Assembly: GCA_900321335.1 (NCBI GenBank)
Contig: ONVR01000231.1
Coordinates: forward strand, 1-26,140
Direction: 5' to 3'
Origin: an uncultured Eubacteriales bacterium
GTDB lineage: Bacteria; Bacillota; Clostridia; Oscillospirales; Oscillospiraceae
DNA length: 26,140 bases
The notes under the pieces were generated by a model. The model did not search any database, had not been told where the DNA came from, and saw only the letters and a program-made list of their open reading frames with translations. The stretch's first letter is position 1. The number at the start of each line of letters is the position of its first letter. Below, in pieces: positions 1-7,821 of this stretch. The position numbers were made by a program, and so were the translations under genes.

Positions 1-336
1 ACTTTGGAAAAATTTCAAGAGCAAAGATATCAATTTGATAATACTGTTTATGTGACCATGTTTATGCAACTGTGTGTTGTGAATAAAACAGATAAAGAAA
101 TAGCTTATAGGATTGATAGCAGCTCCATTAATGATGAAATGGTTTCAATTTTTGCTGTTTCAACTGCAACAAAGCCTGGCAAGATTAATAGAAGTGATTG
201 TTTAATAGGTAATGGCAACTTAAGCATAGATTCTATTGAACAAATTAAAAGTGTTGTTCTTGACTTGGAAGTTTACGACGCAGAAACATACGAAACGCTC
301 GAAAGTATTAAGAATATTGAGATAAATATACACTAA
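1..336 (+). CDS. C-terminal end of an exported-type Ig-like hypothetical protein (5' partial)
   Basis: The reading frame is open at the first base of the window and stops at 334-336, so only the last ~111 residues are visible. The TTG at position 4 has no visible ribosome site, so I treat the gene as continuing upstream. The visible part has alternating hydrophobic and polar residues typical of a beta-sandwich (NKTDKEIAYRID, then IKSVVLDLEVYDAETYETL). It resembles the repeated domain of clostridial lipoproteins that reads roughly 'N.tdK.i...v...sING..v...f', ending in a 'D.dtwe.i...' strand. No membrane segment or catalytic motif is visible. The DNA is clearly AT-rich compared with the rest of the window, which suggests a different origin or a mobile region. 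Function unknown; the domain assignment is from memory of the family. Confidence 0.6.
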   Translation, partial: TLEKFQEQRYQFDNTVYVTMFMQLCVVNKTDKEIAYRIDSSSINDEMVSIFAVSTATKPGKINRSDCLIGNGNLSIDSIEQIKSVVLDLEVYDAETYETLESIKNIEINIH

Positions 337-440
337 ATAACTGTATATTCCGCATGGTTGCCGAGTCAAAAGGGTTTTAGCGTCATGAAACCGGTGATGC
401 AATAAAAGACAAATCTTTTCTCCATGTGCTATGCAGGAGC

Positions 441-480
441 GGGTCGCCGATTGCTGCAGACGCCGGGGCGACCCTGTTTA
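441..480 (+). terminator. Possible hairpin after the AT-rich gene
   Basis: GGGTCGCC at 441-448 pairs perfectly with GGCGACCC at 467-474 across an 18-base loop and is followed by TGTTTA. The uridine run is poor, so a terminator role for the upstream gene is only possible. The rest of 337-584 has no ORF with a ribosome site. Confidence 0.3.
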
Positions 481-501
481 TATCTACGTCGAGCCGCTGT
501 A

Positions 502-547
502 ACAGACATGCGCCCGGATTCCCTTGGGAATCCGGGCGCATGTCTGT
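502..547. terminator. Perfect 22-bp hairpin, probable terminator of the PucR-type gene
   Basis: Bases 502-523 and 526-547 are exact reverse complements separated by TT, giving a 46-base near-palindrome whose core is GCGCCCGGATTCCC-type GC-rich DNA. It lies 38 bases beyond the stop codon of the minus-strand regulator gene. On the plus strand it is followed by ACTTTTCAC; on the minus strand no T-run follows. It can therefore stop transcription at best imperfectly in the minus direction, and better on plus. Confidence 0.55.
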
Positions 548-584
548 ACTTTTCACATGTTGAGACGGTTGCCGTGTAAACCGT

Positions 585-2129
585 TCATCCCTGTGCCTCG
601 TCGAGCATTTTGAAGGACAGCAGCAGATACAGCCGCAGGGCCTCGTCCTCCAGATCCAGATGCACCAGGCTTTGAATCTTCTCCAGCCGGTATTCCAGCG
701 TGGTCCGGTGGATGATCAGCGCTGCAGAGGCCCGGGGAATGCTGCGCTCGCACTGGAGATAACAGCGCAGCGTCCTGTAGTATTCCGTACCCTTTTCCCG
801 GTCGTGATCCCGCAGAAACTGCAGAGCGGGGGAGGCGATCATATCCGTGGCGAACTGCTGGTTTGCCGAGCTGAGCATATAGGGCAGCGCGCAGTCCTCA
901 AAGGTGAGGAACCAGCGGCTCTGCCGATAGCGGAACGCCTGCTCCAGAGCGTAGAGCGCCTGGGAAAAGGCGGTGGGCAGCTCATAGATCCCTGCAATGG
1001 GGAAGGAGGAGCCGCCGTACATGAGACTGTCCCGGAGGATGGGGGCAAATTTTGAGCGGATGGTGGGAAAGCTCATGGCGGAGCGGGTCAGGTTGACCAC
1101 GGTGCAAAGCCGCTGCTCATAAAAAAAGCTGAAGGAGTTGGGCAGGGTGGTCTGGAGCTGGTTCTGCACGGAGGTCTCGCCGGTGATGGCGGGACGGGGG
1201 TCCTGGCTCTGCAGGACCGAGAGCACGTAGCGGTCGCTCTCTTTCCATCCCATGACGGACAGCAGCATCTGCATGTCTGTGTAATCCACGGCCTTGCCGG
1301 CTATGAGCGTTTTGAAGGTGTCTTCAAAGTCCCGGTAGTGGCGGTTGACGTTCTGCTCGTCCCGGCGGATGATCTGCAGGGCGTAGTCGGCCACCAGCTC
1401 CGCCAGACGGAACTGCCCCTTTGTCAGACAGGTGTGCAGCTCGTTGATCAGAAGCCTGCCCCGGTAGTGGTCTTCGTCCCAGATGTTCACGTACAGGGTG
1501 CGCAGGTTATAAGGGTACTGATCCGTGCCCCAGATGGCCGCCTCCCGCTTCTGCAGCGTAGCGATGTAGTCGTCGCTGAGCTTGAAATCCTCCACCAGCC
1601 ACAGGGGAATGTAATGCCGGTCCGAGTGAGGGTTGTAATCCATGCCCATCATGCCGAAGACGTGGCAGGGCAGAGCGAGCACGGTAAAGCCGCTGTCGTG
1701 GATGTACATGGGGTTTTTCAGAAAATCGCACCCCACCCGGCACAGGTCGTCCAGATCGCCGCCGCCGCTGACGATCCGGTTCATCTCCGCCACAAAATCC
1801 AGGTAGCGCTGGAAAATGGTCATCAGGGTGTTGATGAGCTCCGGTTTGGGCTGGCCGGAGACGCAGATGTGGGGCGCCTTGCCGTGGATCTCACCGGAGA
1901 CGATATAGGGCCGACTGTCCACGGGGAACCCGTTTGCCGTCTCGTCAAGAATGTAGAGAATATCGTCCTTGAGGACCGGCTGGCCCACGTAGATCTGAAA
2001 GCTGCGGAAGCCCGGTGCGTCGCTGCCGCAGACAAGGGTGAACTCCCAGTTCCGCTCGTCCAGCTCATCTGCGATCATCTGCAGATCCGGCAGCAGCTGC
2101 AGGTGGTTGGGGACGTAGTTTTGGATCAT
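585..2129 (-). CDS. PucR family transcriptional regulator
   Basis: A 514-residue cytoplasmic DNA-binding regulator. The last ~60 residues form the PucR-type C-terminal helix-turn-helix (SIPRASAALIIHRTTLEYRL, then KIQSLVHLDLEDEALRLYLL), which in PurC/CdaR/PucR-type activators reads promoters of purine, sugar-acid or aromatic catabolic genes. The ~400 residues before it have no transmembrane segment. The part around residues 110-250 looks like a GAF-like sensor and would bind an effector, but I cannot name the ligand. The start at 2129 is chosen because GGGAGGT lies 8 bases upstream; an in-frame ATG at 2159 lacks such a site. A minus-strand TATAAT at 2180-2175 fits a promoter. The gene is divergent from the GPH-type transporter and the UroD-like gene, so it probably controls them. 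Family call is firm, target is inferred. Confidence 0.87.
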   Translation of the reverse strand: MIQNYVPNHLQLLPDLQMIADELDERNWEFTLVCGSDAPGFRSFQIYVGQPVLKDDILYILDETANGFPVDSRPYIVSGEIHGKAPHICVSGQPKPELINTLMTIFQRYLDFVAEMNRIVSGGGDLDDLCRVGCDFLKNPMYIHDSGFTVLALPCHVFGMMGMDYNPHSDRHYIPLWLVEDFKLSDDYIATLQKREAAIWGTDQYPYNLRTLYVNIWDEDHYRGRLLINELHTCLTKGQFRLAELVADYALQIIRRDEQNVNRHYRDFEDTFKTLIAGKAVDYTDMQMLLSVMGWKESDRYVLSVLQSQDPRPAITGETSVQNQLQTTLPNSFSFFYEQRLCTVVNLTRSAMSFPTIRSKFAPILRDSLMYGGSSFPIAGIYELPTAFSQALYALEQAFRYRQSRWFLTFEDCALPYMLSSANQQFATDMIASPALQFLRDHDREKGTEYYRTLRCYLQCERSIPRASAALIIHRTTLEYRLEKIQSLVHLDLEDEALRLYLLLSFKMLDEAQG

Positions 2130-2159
2130 GGATTCTGACCTCCCGCATCGGTTTGTCAT

Positions 2160-2497
2160 TGAGACGTTTTCTTTATTATATCCTTAGAAATGCGGAATTG
2201 GAAGAGGATTCCATAGATAAAAAGCGGAAAATATGAAGTAGAGATTTATTATAATTGACGAAAGATGGCCAGAGTGATAAATTGTATATGATCATATCAT
2301 CTAAATAATAATTTAGAAATGTGGTCAATATGTGAAAATATGACGGAAAGCAATCTTATACATTCAAATTTTGTAATGTAGTCCTTAATTTTGCGAATTC
2401 CATGGTAAAGAGGGAAGGGGGAAAGCGTCAAAAAGGGTTGAAATTGCCGGACGTCCATATTTTTAAGGAAGAGAGATTTTAAGGAGGAAAAATACTT
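2160..2497. promoter_or_regulatory. Divergent control region between regulator and transporter genes
   Basis: This 338-base gene-free stretch is AT-rich. On minus, TATAAT (2180-2175) with a weak TTCCAA 17 bases upstream can serve the regulator gene. On plus, TTGACG (2255-2260), 17 bases, TAAATT (2278-2283) is a good promoter match. The predicted start lies in a perfect 12-bp palindrome, 2286-2297 (centre TGATCA), followed at 2301-2316 by a second inverted repeat, CTAAAT-AATA-ATTTAG. These two adjacent dyads are the best operator candidates. The transcript would carry a leader of about 200 bases; I see no recognisable riboswitch in it. Confidence 0.5.
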
Positions 2498-3931
2498 ATG
2501 GATCAGAATGTATCCGAAACCAGAACCCAGAAAAAGGGCTTGAGCTTTGCGCTGAAGTACCTGTTCGGCGTCGGCGACGCCGGATTCGTTCTCATGAGTA
2601 ACGTGGAGACCTTCTACTTCATGAGATTCCTGACGACCCTTGCAAACTTTACCGCTCCCGTTGCCGCGCTGATCAACTCGGTGTTCTCCATCATCGACGC
2701 GGCGCTGTCCTGGATCTACGGCGCGATTATCAACGGCGGCAAGGCCAAAAAGTGGGGCCGCTACCGCTCCTGGCTGGTGCTGACGCCCTGGATCGTACCG
2801 TTCATCTTTGCCTGCCAGTTTATCCGTTTCAGTGAGAACGTGACCCTTTCGGCCGTCATCATCGTTGTGGCCGCCGTTGTCTCACACTTTATCTGGAACC
2901 TGGGCTACGTTGCCAACTCCGCCATGGTAGCCGTTGTGGGCAAGACCCCTGATGAGAAGGCGATCCTGGCCTCCTCCCGTGCTACCTGGAACAACATCGG
3001 CTCTCTGGCCTTCTCTTACCTGGGCCTGCCCTTCGCGGCCGTCCTGGCCGGCATCGTCGGTGAGAAGAATCAGTTTGCCGCCGTTGCTTTCGTACTCGGC
3101 ATCGTCATGGTGCTGACCTACTTTGCCCACTTCAAGATGACCGACGGCTACGAGGACATTGAGACCGAGCAGACCGTCAAGCTCACCAAGAAGAACAAGA
3201 TGAAGTTCGGCGAGATGCTCAGAGCGCTCGTCCGGAACCCCCACCTGATCTGCCTGATCATTGCCGACCTTGCCAAGTGGTGCGTCAACTTTGTCGTTAA
3301 GGCCTCTGCCGCGTACTATTTCCTGGACGCCCTCAACGGCAACACCGCTATGCAGAAGATCTACGTTCTGACTTCCGCGCTGGGCGCCATGGTTGGCGCT
3401 TACCTGGTTCGTTATCTGGCCAAGAAGCTGTCCTCCAGAACGTCCATGATCATCTCTTACATCGGTATGGCAGTATTCCTGTTCCTGGTGTACCTGTTCT
3501 ACGCGGTACCCACTGCCGTTATCATCTTCATCTCTCTGGCCTTTGTCTGCTACGGCATGGCGCTGGCCTCCGCCCCCGCTCTGTATGCTGACGCTGTGAC
3601 CTACTCCACCTGGAAGGACGGCAAGGACGCCTCCGGCTGGATCATGGGTCTGCAGAACGTGCCTCTGAAGGTCGCCATCTTCCTGCGCGGCGTTATCATC
3701 GGCGCGGTGCTCACCAGCATCAACTACGACACCGAGGTCAAGGCGGCCGTTGCCGCGGGCGAGCAGCTTTCCGCTCACGTCCGTCAGGCGCTGACCATTC
3801 CCTTTGCCCTTGTGCCCGCTATCTTCTGCGCTGTCGGCGTGATCCTGCTGATCTGCGGCTTCCGTATCACCCGTGATAAGGTCCTCGAGTATCAGAAGGA
3901 GATCGACGCCAGAATGGCTGCCGAGGAGTAA
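2498..3931 (+). CDS. GPH-type MFS cation symporter
   Basis: A 477-residue polytopic inner-membrane protein with about 12 hydrophobic segments. The loop motif KKWGRYRSWLV near residues 85-96 is the hallmark of the glycoside-pentoside-hexuronide:cation symporter family (MelB/XylP/UidB type), and a long basic cytoplasmic loop (VKLTKKNKMKFGEMLRALV) separates the two halves. Length is normal for the family. The family imports glycosides or uronides with Na+ or H+, but many clostridial members are untested. It begins 13 bases after TAAGGAGG, a very strong ribosome site. It lies downstream of the divergent PucR-type gene and upstream of a UroD-like methyltransferase, so the substrate may be a methylated or aromatic glycoside rather than a simple sugar; that is inference. 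Confidence 0.88.
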   Translation: MDQNVSETRTQKKGLSFALKYLFGVGDAGFVLMSNVETFYFMRFLTTLANFTAPVAALINSVFSIIDAALSWIYGAIINGGKAKKWGRYRSWLVLTPWIVPFIFACQFIRFSENVTLSAVIIVVAAVVSHFIWNLGYVANSAMVAVVGKTPDEKAILASSRATWNNIGSLAFSYLGLPFAAVLAGIVGEKNQFAAVAFVLGIVMVLTYFAHFKMTDGYEDIETEQTVKLTKKNKMKFGEMLRALVRNPHLICLIIADLAKWCVNFVVKASAAYYFLDALNGNTAMQKIYVLTSALGAMVGAYLVRYLAKKLSSRTSMIISYIGMAVFLFLVYLFYAVPTAVIIFISLAFVCYGMALASAPALYADAVTYSTWKDGKDASGWIMGLQNVPLKVAIFLRGVIIGAVLTSINYDTEVKAAVAAGEQLSAHVRQALTIPFALVPAIFCAVGVILLICGFRITRDKVLEYQKEIDARMAAEE

Positions 3932-3949
3932 TCGGCAAAACTGCATATT

Positions 3950-3980
3950 ACAGCACAGGCGGTTTGTCCGCCTGTGCTGT
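3950..3980 (+). terminator. Intercistronic hairpin
   Basis: ACAGCACAGGCGG (3950-3962) and CCGCCTGTGCTGT (3968-3980) form a perfect 13-bp stem with a TTTGT loop. Only a poor T-tract follows (CAATCTTG). It sits between the transporter and the UroD-like gene and probably acts as a partial terminator or mRNA stabiliser, giving different levels of the two products from one transcript. Confidence 0.55.
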
Positions 3981-4015
3981 CAATCTTGCAAACAGTAATA
4001 GGGAGGTAATCACAC

Positions 4016-5005
4016 ATGCTCACGAAAAGACAGAATCTCATGGAGACCATGAAGGGCGGTCACCCCGACCGCTTCGTCAACCAGTACGAGGCTTTCGCCA
4101 TCCTCATGGGCTCACCCTTCGGCAACCGCAACCCCAACCCCAAGTTGGGAGAGCACAACGTTGTCAACGCCTGGGGCGTTACCAAGTCCTGGCCCGTCGG
4201 CACCCCCGGCGCCTTCCCCGTACACACGGCGGACAAGATCGTCATCAAAGACATCGAAAACTGGCGCGACTACGTCAAGGTGCCCCGCGTCGTCTACGAC
4301 GCCCAGGAGTGGGAGCCGTTCATCGAGGCTGCCGAGAAGGTGGACCGGAACGAGCAGTTTGTCACCCCGTTCTTTGCCCCCGGTGTGTTTGAGCAGTGCC
4401 ATTATCTCATGGAGATCCAGAACTGCCTGATCGCCTTTTACGAAAATCCTGACGAGATGCACGAGCTGATCGACTGCATCACCCAGTTTGAGCTGGACTA
4501 CGCCGCAGAGCTGTGCAAGTACATCAAGCCCGACGCCCTGTTCCATCACGACGACTGGGGCTCTCAGGTGTCCACGTTCCTGTCCCCGGATATGTTCCGG
4601 GAGTTCATCAAGCCCGCTTACATGAAGATCTACGGCTACTACAAGGACCACGGCGTGCAGGTCATCGTCCACCACTCCGACTCCTACGCCGCGACCCTGG
4701 TGCCCGATATGATCGACATGGGCATCGACATCTGGCAGGGTGTCATGAACACCAACAACATCCCCGAGCTGATCCGTCAGTACGGCGGTCAGATCACCTT
4801 TATGGGCGGCATCGACAGCGCCACTGTGGACTTCCCTCAGTGGACGGAGGAGATCGTGGCCGAGCAGGTCCGGAAGGCCTGCGAGTCCTGCGGCAAGCTC
4901 TACTTCATCCCCAACGCCTCCCAGGGCTTACCCATGAGCACCTATCCCGGTGTCTATGAGGCCCTGTCCCGGGAAATCGACAACATGAGCAAAGAGATGT
5001 TCTGA
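4016..5005 (+). CDS. Uroporphyrinogen decarboxylase (UroD/MtaA-like) family protein
   Basis: A 329-residue soluble TIM-barrel protein of the UroD superfamily. Haem-making UroD and the corrinoid-dependent methyltransferases MtaA/MtbA share this fold. Visible landmarks are HHDDWGSQ at 177-184, the following FLSPDMFREFIKPAYMKIY helix, VIVHHSDSY around 216-224, and TFMGGID near 261-267. The zinc-binding His-X-Cys...Cys of MtaA is not obvious: the HHSDS site has no Cys, though SCG at 291-293 is near the end. No other haem-biosynthesis gene is in the window, and the neighbours are a PucR-type regulator and a GPH transporter, so methyl transfer or demethylation of an imported compound is more likely than haem synthesis. 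No corrinoid protein is adjacent. The start follows GGGAGG by 9 bases. Confidence 0.82.
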   Translation: MLTKRQNLMETMKGGHPDRFVNQYEAFAILMGSPFGNRNPNPKLGEHNVVNAWGVTKSWPVGTPGAFPVHTADKIVIKDIENWRDYVKVPRVVYDAQEWEPFIEAAEKVDRNEQFVTPFFAPGVFEQCHYLMEIQNCLIAFYENPDEMHELIDCITQFELDYAAELCKYIKPDALFHHDDWGSQVSTFLSPDMFREFIKPAYMKIYGYYKDHGVQVIVHHSDSYAATLVPDMIDMGIDIWQGVMNTNNIPELIRQYGGQITFMGGIDSATVDFPQWTEEIVAEQVRKACESCGKLYFIPNASQGLPMSTYPGVYEALSREIDNMSKEMF

Positions 5006-5014
5006 TTTTTTTCC

Positions 5015-5067
5015 AGCAAGAAGGCGGACGCCTTGGGTGGGATCACCCTTGCGCCCGCCTTTTTGCT
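5015..5067 (+). terminator. Rho-independent terminator of the catabolic cassette
   Basis: Outer arms at 5015-5027 and 5055-5067 pair over 13 positions (one G-U pair), with a second pairing of GGGT with ACCC inside the loop. T-rich stretches (CCTTTTTGC and AATTTTT) follow or lie within the descending arm. It begins 9 bases after the UroD-like stop codon. Confidence 0.65.
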
Positions 5068-5160
5068 GCCAATTTTTCGGAAGTGCTTTCCTCTCCCGGG
5101 AAACTGTGGTATACTGATCTGGCCTTTTTCCCGAATTAACAACAAACGGAGTGCAAAACC

Positions 5161-6765
5161 ATGCAGACAAGACCCATTTTGAAAAGCAAGCTGTACCTGT
5201 ATCTGACGGAGTTCTTCTCCGGCGTGTCCGTCATGGCGGTGGAGCTGGGCGCCAGTCGGCTGCTGGCCCCGTATTTCAGCTCCTCCCAGATCGTGTGGAC
5301 CATTATCATCGGCACCATCATGATCGCCATGGCCCTGGGCAACCTCTACGGCGGCCGGAGCGCAGACAAAAACCCGGACCCGGACCGGCTCTACCGCCGG
5401 ATCATCATTGCCGCCGTCTGGATCGCGGTGATCCCCGTTCTGGGCAAATATATCATCCTGGGCATCTCGGGCCTGCTCATTGTCACCGTCAGCCACAACC
5501 TGCTGATCTGGGCAGCCTTTATCGCCTGCATGATCCTCTTTGTTTTTCCCCTGTTCCTGTTGGGCACCGTGACGCCAAGCCTTGCCAAGTTCACCGTGGA
5601 CGATCTGGGGGACAGCGGCAAGATCGTGGGACGCCTGGGGGCTGCCAACACCATCGGCAGCATCATCGGCACCTTTTTGCCCACCTTTGTGACCATTCCC
5701 GCTGTGGGCACCGCCGTTACGTTCCTGCTGTTCTCCGGGGTGTTGCTGGTGCTGGCCCTGATCTATTTCATCAGCGCCGGGGCCAAACGCATCCTGTGCC
5801 TGGTGGGGGCGATCCTGTTTATCCTCTGCGCCCTGTTCGGCGCCTCAGATAGCTTTGCCTTCTGGGAGGAGGACCTGACCTACGAGGGGGAGTCCGTGTA
5901 TAACTATCTCCAGGTCAAGGAGGACGACAGCCGGGTGATCCTGTCCACCAACGTCCTGTTCGGCGTGCAGTCCGTCAAGATGAAAACCGACGGCCTGACG
6001 GGCATGTACTACGACTACGCCATGGCGGCGCCTCTCATGTCCGGCTGCCTGGACCGGGAGCGGACCGACCTGCTGATCCTGGGCATGGGCACCGGCACCT
6101 ACGCCACCCAGTGCGGCAAATACTTTACGGGCTTTTCCATGGAGGGAGTGGAGATCGACGACCGGATCACGGCCCTGGCGGGCAAATACTTCGACCTGTC
6201 CGAAGAGATCCCCGTCACGACCTATGACGGCCGGGCGTATCTGCAGGCCGCACAGGGGACCTACGACGTGATCATGGTCGACGCCTATCAGGACATCACC
6301 ATTCCCTTCCAGATGTCCAGCACAGAGTTTTTCACCCTGGTCCGGGACCACCTCAATGAGGGCGGGGTCATGGTGGTCAATATGAATATGCGCTCTGAGG
6401 CGCCGGGCAATATCAACGAGTACCTGTCCGACACCATTGCCGGCATCTTCCCTTACGTCTACACGGTGGACGTGCCCGGCAACACCAACCGGGAACTGTT
6501 CGCCGCCACGGATCCCCAGGCCATCACCAGACTGCGGGAGAGCGCGGAGCGGATCGAACAGGAGGATCTGGGGCAGCTCATGCAGGCCGTTGGCCAGAGC
6601 CTTGTGCAATACGAGGGGGGAGACCGGATCCTCACCGACGACAAGGCACCGGTGGAGCTGCTGGGAATGAGCGCCATTGACGGCCTGATCACAGGGGAGG
6701 TCGGCTACTACCGGGAGCTGTTCAAACAGGAGGGGATCACTGGGATCCTGGACGAGTTCTCCTGA
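5161..6765 (+). CDS. Fused membrane / spermidine-synthase-like protein
   Basis: A 534-residue protein with two parts. Residues 1-230 hold about seven transmembrane segments, starting with FFSGVSVMAVELGASRLLAP, a signature of fused MFS/spermidine synthase proteins. Residues 240-534 are a Rossmann methyltransferase-type domain with the AdoMet-site glycine motif LILGMGTGTYA (305-315), acidic GVEID (329-333), DGRAY (356-360) and DVIMVDAYQD (369-378), the last near the aminopropyl-transfer site. Classical spermidine synthases join a decarboxylated-AdoMet aminopropyl group to putrescine, but membrane-fused members are mostly untested. No speD or other polyamine gene lies nearby. A TATACT at 5110-5115 is a possible -10 box, without a clear -35. 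It stands alone, with a terminator just before and just after it. Confidence 0.85.
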   Translation: MQTRPILKSKLYLYLTEFFSGVSVMAVELGASRLLAPYFSSSQIVWTIIIGTIMIAMALGNLYGGRSADKNPDPDRLYRRIIIAAVWIAVIPVLGKYIILGISGLLIVTVSHNLLIWAAFIACMILFVFPLFLLGTVTPSLAKFTVDDLGDSGKIVGRLGAANTIGSIIGTFLPTFVTIPAVGTAVTFLLFSGVLLVLALIYFISAGAKRILCLVGAILFILCALFGASDSFAFWEEDLTYEGESVYNYLQVKEDDSRVILSTNVLFGVQSVKMKTDGLTGMYYDYAMAAPLMSGCLDRERTDLLILGMGTGTYATQCGKYFTGFSMEGVEIDDRITALAGKYFDLSEEIPVTTYDGRAYLQAAQGTYDVIMVDAYQDITIPFQMSSTEFFTLVRDHLNEGGVMVVNMNMRSEAPGNINEYLSDTIAGIFPYVYTVDVPGNTNRELFAATDPQAITRLRESAERIEQEDLGQLMQAVGQSLVQYEGGDRILTDDKAPVELLGMSAIDGLITGEVGYYRELFKQEGITGILDEFS

Positions 6766-6771
6766 AACAAA

Positions 6772-6801
6772 ACCGCGGCACGTGAAAACACGTGCCGCGG
6801 T
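6772..6801. terminator. Bidirectional terminator between convergent genes
   Basis: ACCGCGGCACGTG (6772-6784) and its exact complement (6789-6801) enclose an AAAA loop. On minus it is followed by TTTTGTTT, on plus by TCTTTCTATGCTGTTTTT. It therefore ends the fused synthase-like gene and the convergent repeat protein gene. Confidence 0.85.
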
Positions 6802-6816
6802 CTTTCTATGCTGTTT

Positions 6817-7266
6817 TTATTCCTGGGGAGGATCCTTCTCCTCCGGGTTGGGCTTGCGCTCGGCCACGGCGTCAAACTTGCCGTCCCGGTCGCTGTCCAC
6901 CAGAGCGGTGTCCAGTTCGCCGTCGCCCGTGGTGTCTGTGAGAACGGTGTCGATCTGACCGTCCCCGTCGGTGTCGATGCACACGGTGTCGGCCTTGCCG
7001 TCGCCCGTGGTGTCATAGGCCACGGCTCCGTCGTTTACAGCTGTGGGCTCATTGAATTTCTTTTCGCCGCAGCAGCATTCCTTTTCGTCGATCTCCGTGG
7101 TGCCCTCGCAGCAGTTCTTGCCGGAGACCTCGTCTTCAAAATCCTCCGCCACGGAGCGGAGCTCTTTTTTCATCTGCCCGTAGATCACGGCCGCAACAGC
7201 AGCGGCAGCGGCAACGGCAGCGCCGGCGCCCAGCAGAAGCGCACGGCCGAGAGTGGAATGAAACAT
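6817..7266 (-). CDS. Membrane-anchored protein with Ca-binding-type DxxGDG repeats
   Basis: A 149-residue protein. Residues 8-30 are an Ala-rich hydrophobic segment (a single membrane anchor or uncleaved signal). Then comes an acidic part with clustered cysteines (C52, C53, C64-C66), followed by four repeats at 85, 98, 111 and 124, each 13 residues, of the form D[TS][TDR]GDG..D. These loops match the calcium-binding half of EF-hand/dockerin and thrombospondin-3 type repeats, so surface or periplasm-side Ca binding is plausible. The tail is charged (KPNPEEKDPPQE). The start at 7266 is chosen for GGAGG 9 bases upstream; an in-frame TTG at 7275 overlaps that site. It lies 37 bases behind the PPOX-family gene and is probably cotranscribed. 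Function unknown. Confidence 0.78.
   Translation of the reverse strand: MFHSTLGRALLLGAGAAVAAAAAVAAVIYGQMKKELRSVAEDFEDEVSGKNCCEGTTEIDEKECCCGEKKFNEPTAVNDGAVAYDTTGDGKADTVCIDTDGDGQIDTVLTDTTGDGELDTALVDSDRDGKFDAVAERKPNPEEKDPPQE
6859..7014 (-). repeat. Four 39-bp coding repeats
   Basis: These encode the four 13-residue DxxGDG units at residues 85-136 of the surrounding protein. On the plus strand the recurring words are GCCGTCCCGGTC, TCGCCCGTGGTGTC and CCGTCGGTGTCGATG-type blocks at 39-base spacing. Repeats of this kind can change copy number by slippage. Confidence 0.7.
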
Positions 7267-7303
7267 GGTAATCAACCTCCGATAAAAGTATTAAAATAAA
7301 GCC

Positions 7304-7705
7304 TTACGCCCATTTTTCACAGGTTCCGTCCATGGTGTTGTAGTCGGCGTCCATCTCCTCCAGATAAAACGCCGCGTGAGTCAGGTCGCTGTCGGGACCG
7401 TACTTTTGCTTGAGGAAGGGACTCTGGGCAAACAGAGCCTCCTCCGTTTCCTTGCTCCAGTCAAACACGGCCCTGCCCCGGACCCGGACCCACTCGCCGC
7501 CCTTGCAGGCGCAGATCTCCACGTAGGGATTCTTCTCCGTCTCGGCATAGCTGCGTTTGTGTTTGCCCATGCCGAAATACAGTCTGTCGTTGAGCAGGAA
7601 GATGGCGCCGAAGGGGCGGACGCGGCCTTTGCCCTCGTCGCTGGTGGCGTAGAAGAATACGCCGCAGTCCTTGATGAAATTGTAAATTTTCTCGTTGGCA
7701 GTCAA
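7304..7705 (-). CDS. Pyridoxamine 5'-phosphate oxidase-like flavoprotein
   Basis: A 133-residue cytoplasmic split-barrel protein of the PNPOx-like (FMN-binding) superfamily. Recognisable parts are IYNFIKDCGVFFYATSDEGK near the N-terminus, GRVRPFGAIFLLNDRLYFG (the strand pair with FMN-phosphate contacts), KNPYVEICACKGGEWVRVRG in the middle and a 'FYLEEMDADY' C-terminal strand. Short single-domain members act as FMN or F420 reductases or as nitroreductase-like proteins; vitamin B6 oxidation is not implied. I chose the TTG at 7705 because AGGTGAT sits exactly 5-6 bases upstream; the GTG at 7714 would lie inside that site. A strong minus promoter (TTGAAA, 17 bases, TATAAT at 7762-7734) serves it and probably the repeat protein behind it. 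Confidence 0.82.
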   Translation of the reverse strand: MTANEKIYNFIKDCGVFFYATSDEGKGRVRPFGAIFLLNDRLYFGMGKHKRSYAETEKNPYVEICACKGGEWVRVRGRAVFDWSKETEEALFAQSPFLKQKYGPDSDLTHAAFYLEEMDADYNTMDGTCEKWA

Positions 7706-7733
7706 GGAAATCACCTCATTTTTAGTTTTTCAA

Positions 7734-7762
7734 ATTATAGCAACTTTTCCCGGCTTTTTCAA
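7734..7762 (-). promoter_or_regulatory. Sigma-70-type promoter for the PPOX-family gene
   Basis: On the minus strand TTGAAA (7762-7757), a 17-base spacer and TATAAT (7739-7734) lie 30 bases before the ribosome site. Confidence 0.7.
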
Positions 7763-7821
7763 TACCCGCCGGGGAAAAAGCGTCGACTGACTGTATTTTT
7801 TAAAAACTACCCTGCATCGTA

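Noticed and set aside
2882..3946. 354-residue minus-strand frame opposite the GPH transporter
   Set aside because: Shadow of the transporter; composition is Asp/Gly/Val/His-rich without any family signal.
4016..5005. Haem-pathway uroporphyrinogen decarboxylase (hemE)
   Set aside because: Context is a PucR/GPH cassette, no other hem gene is close, and the sequence looks like the methyltransferase branch of the superfamily.
6859..7014. CRISPR-like repeat array
   Set aside because: The 39-base periodicity is coding (13 residues) without unique spacers.
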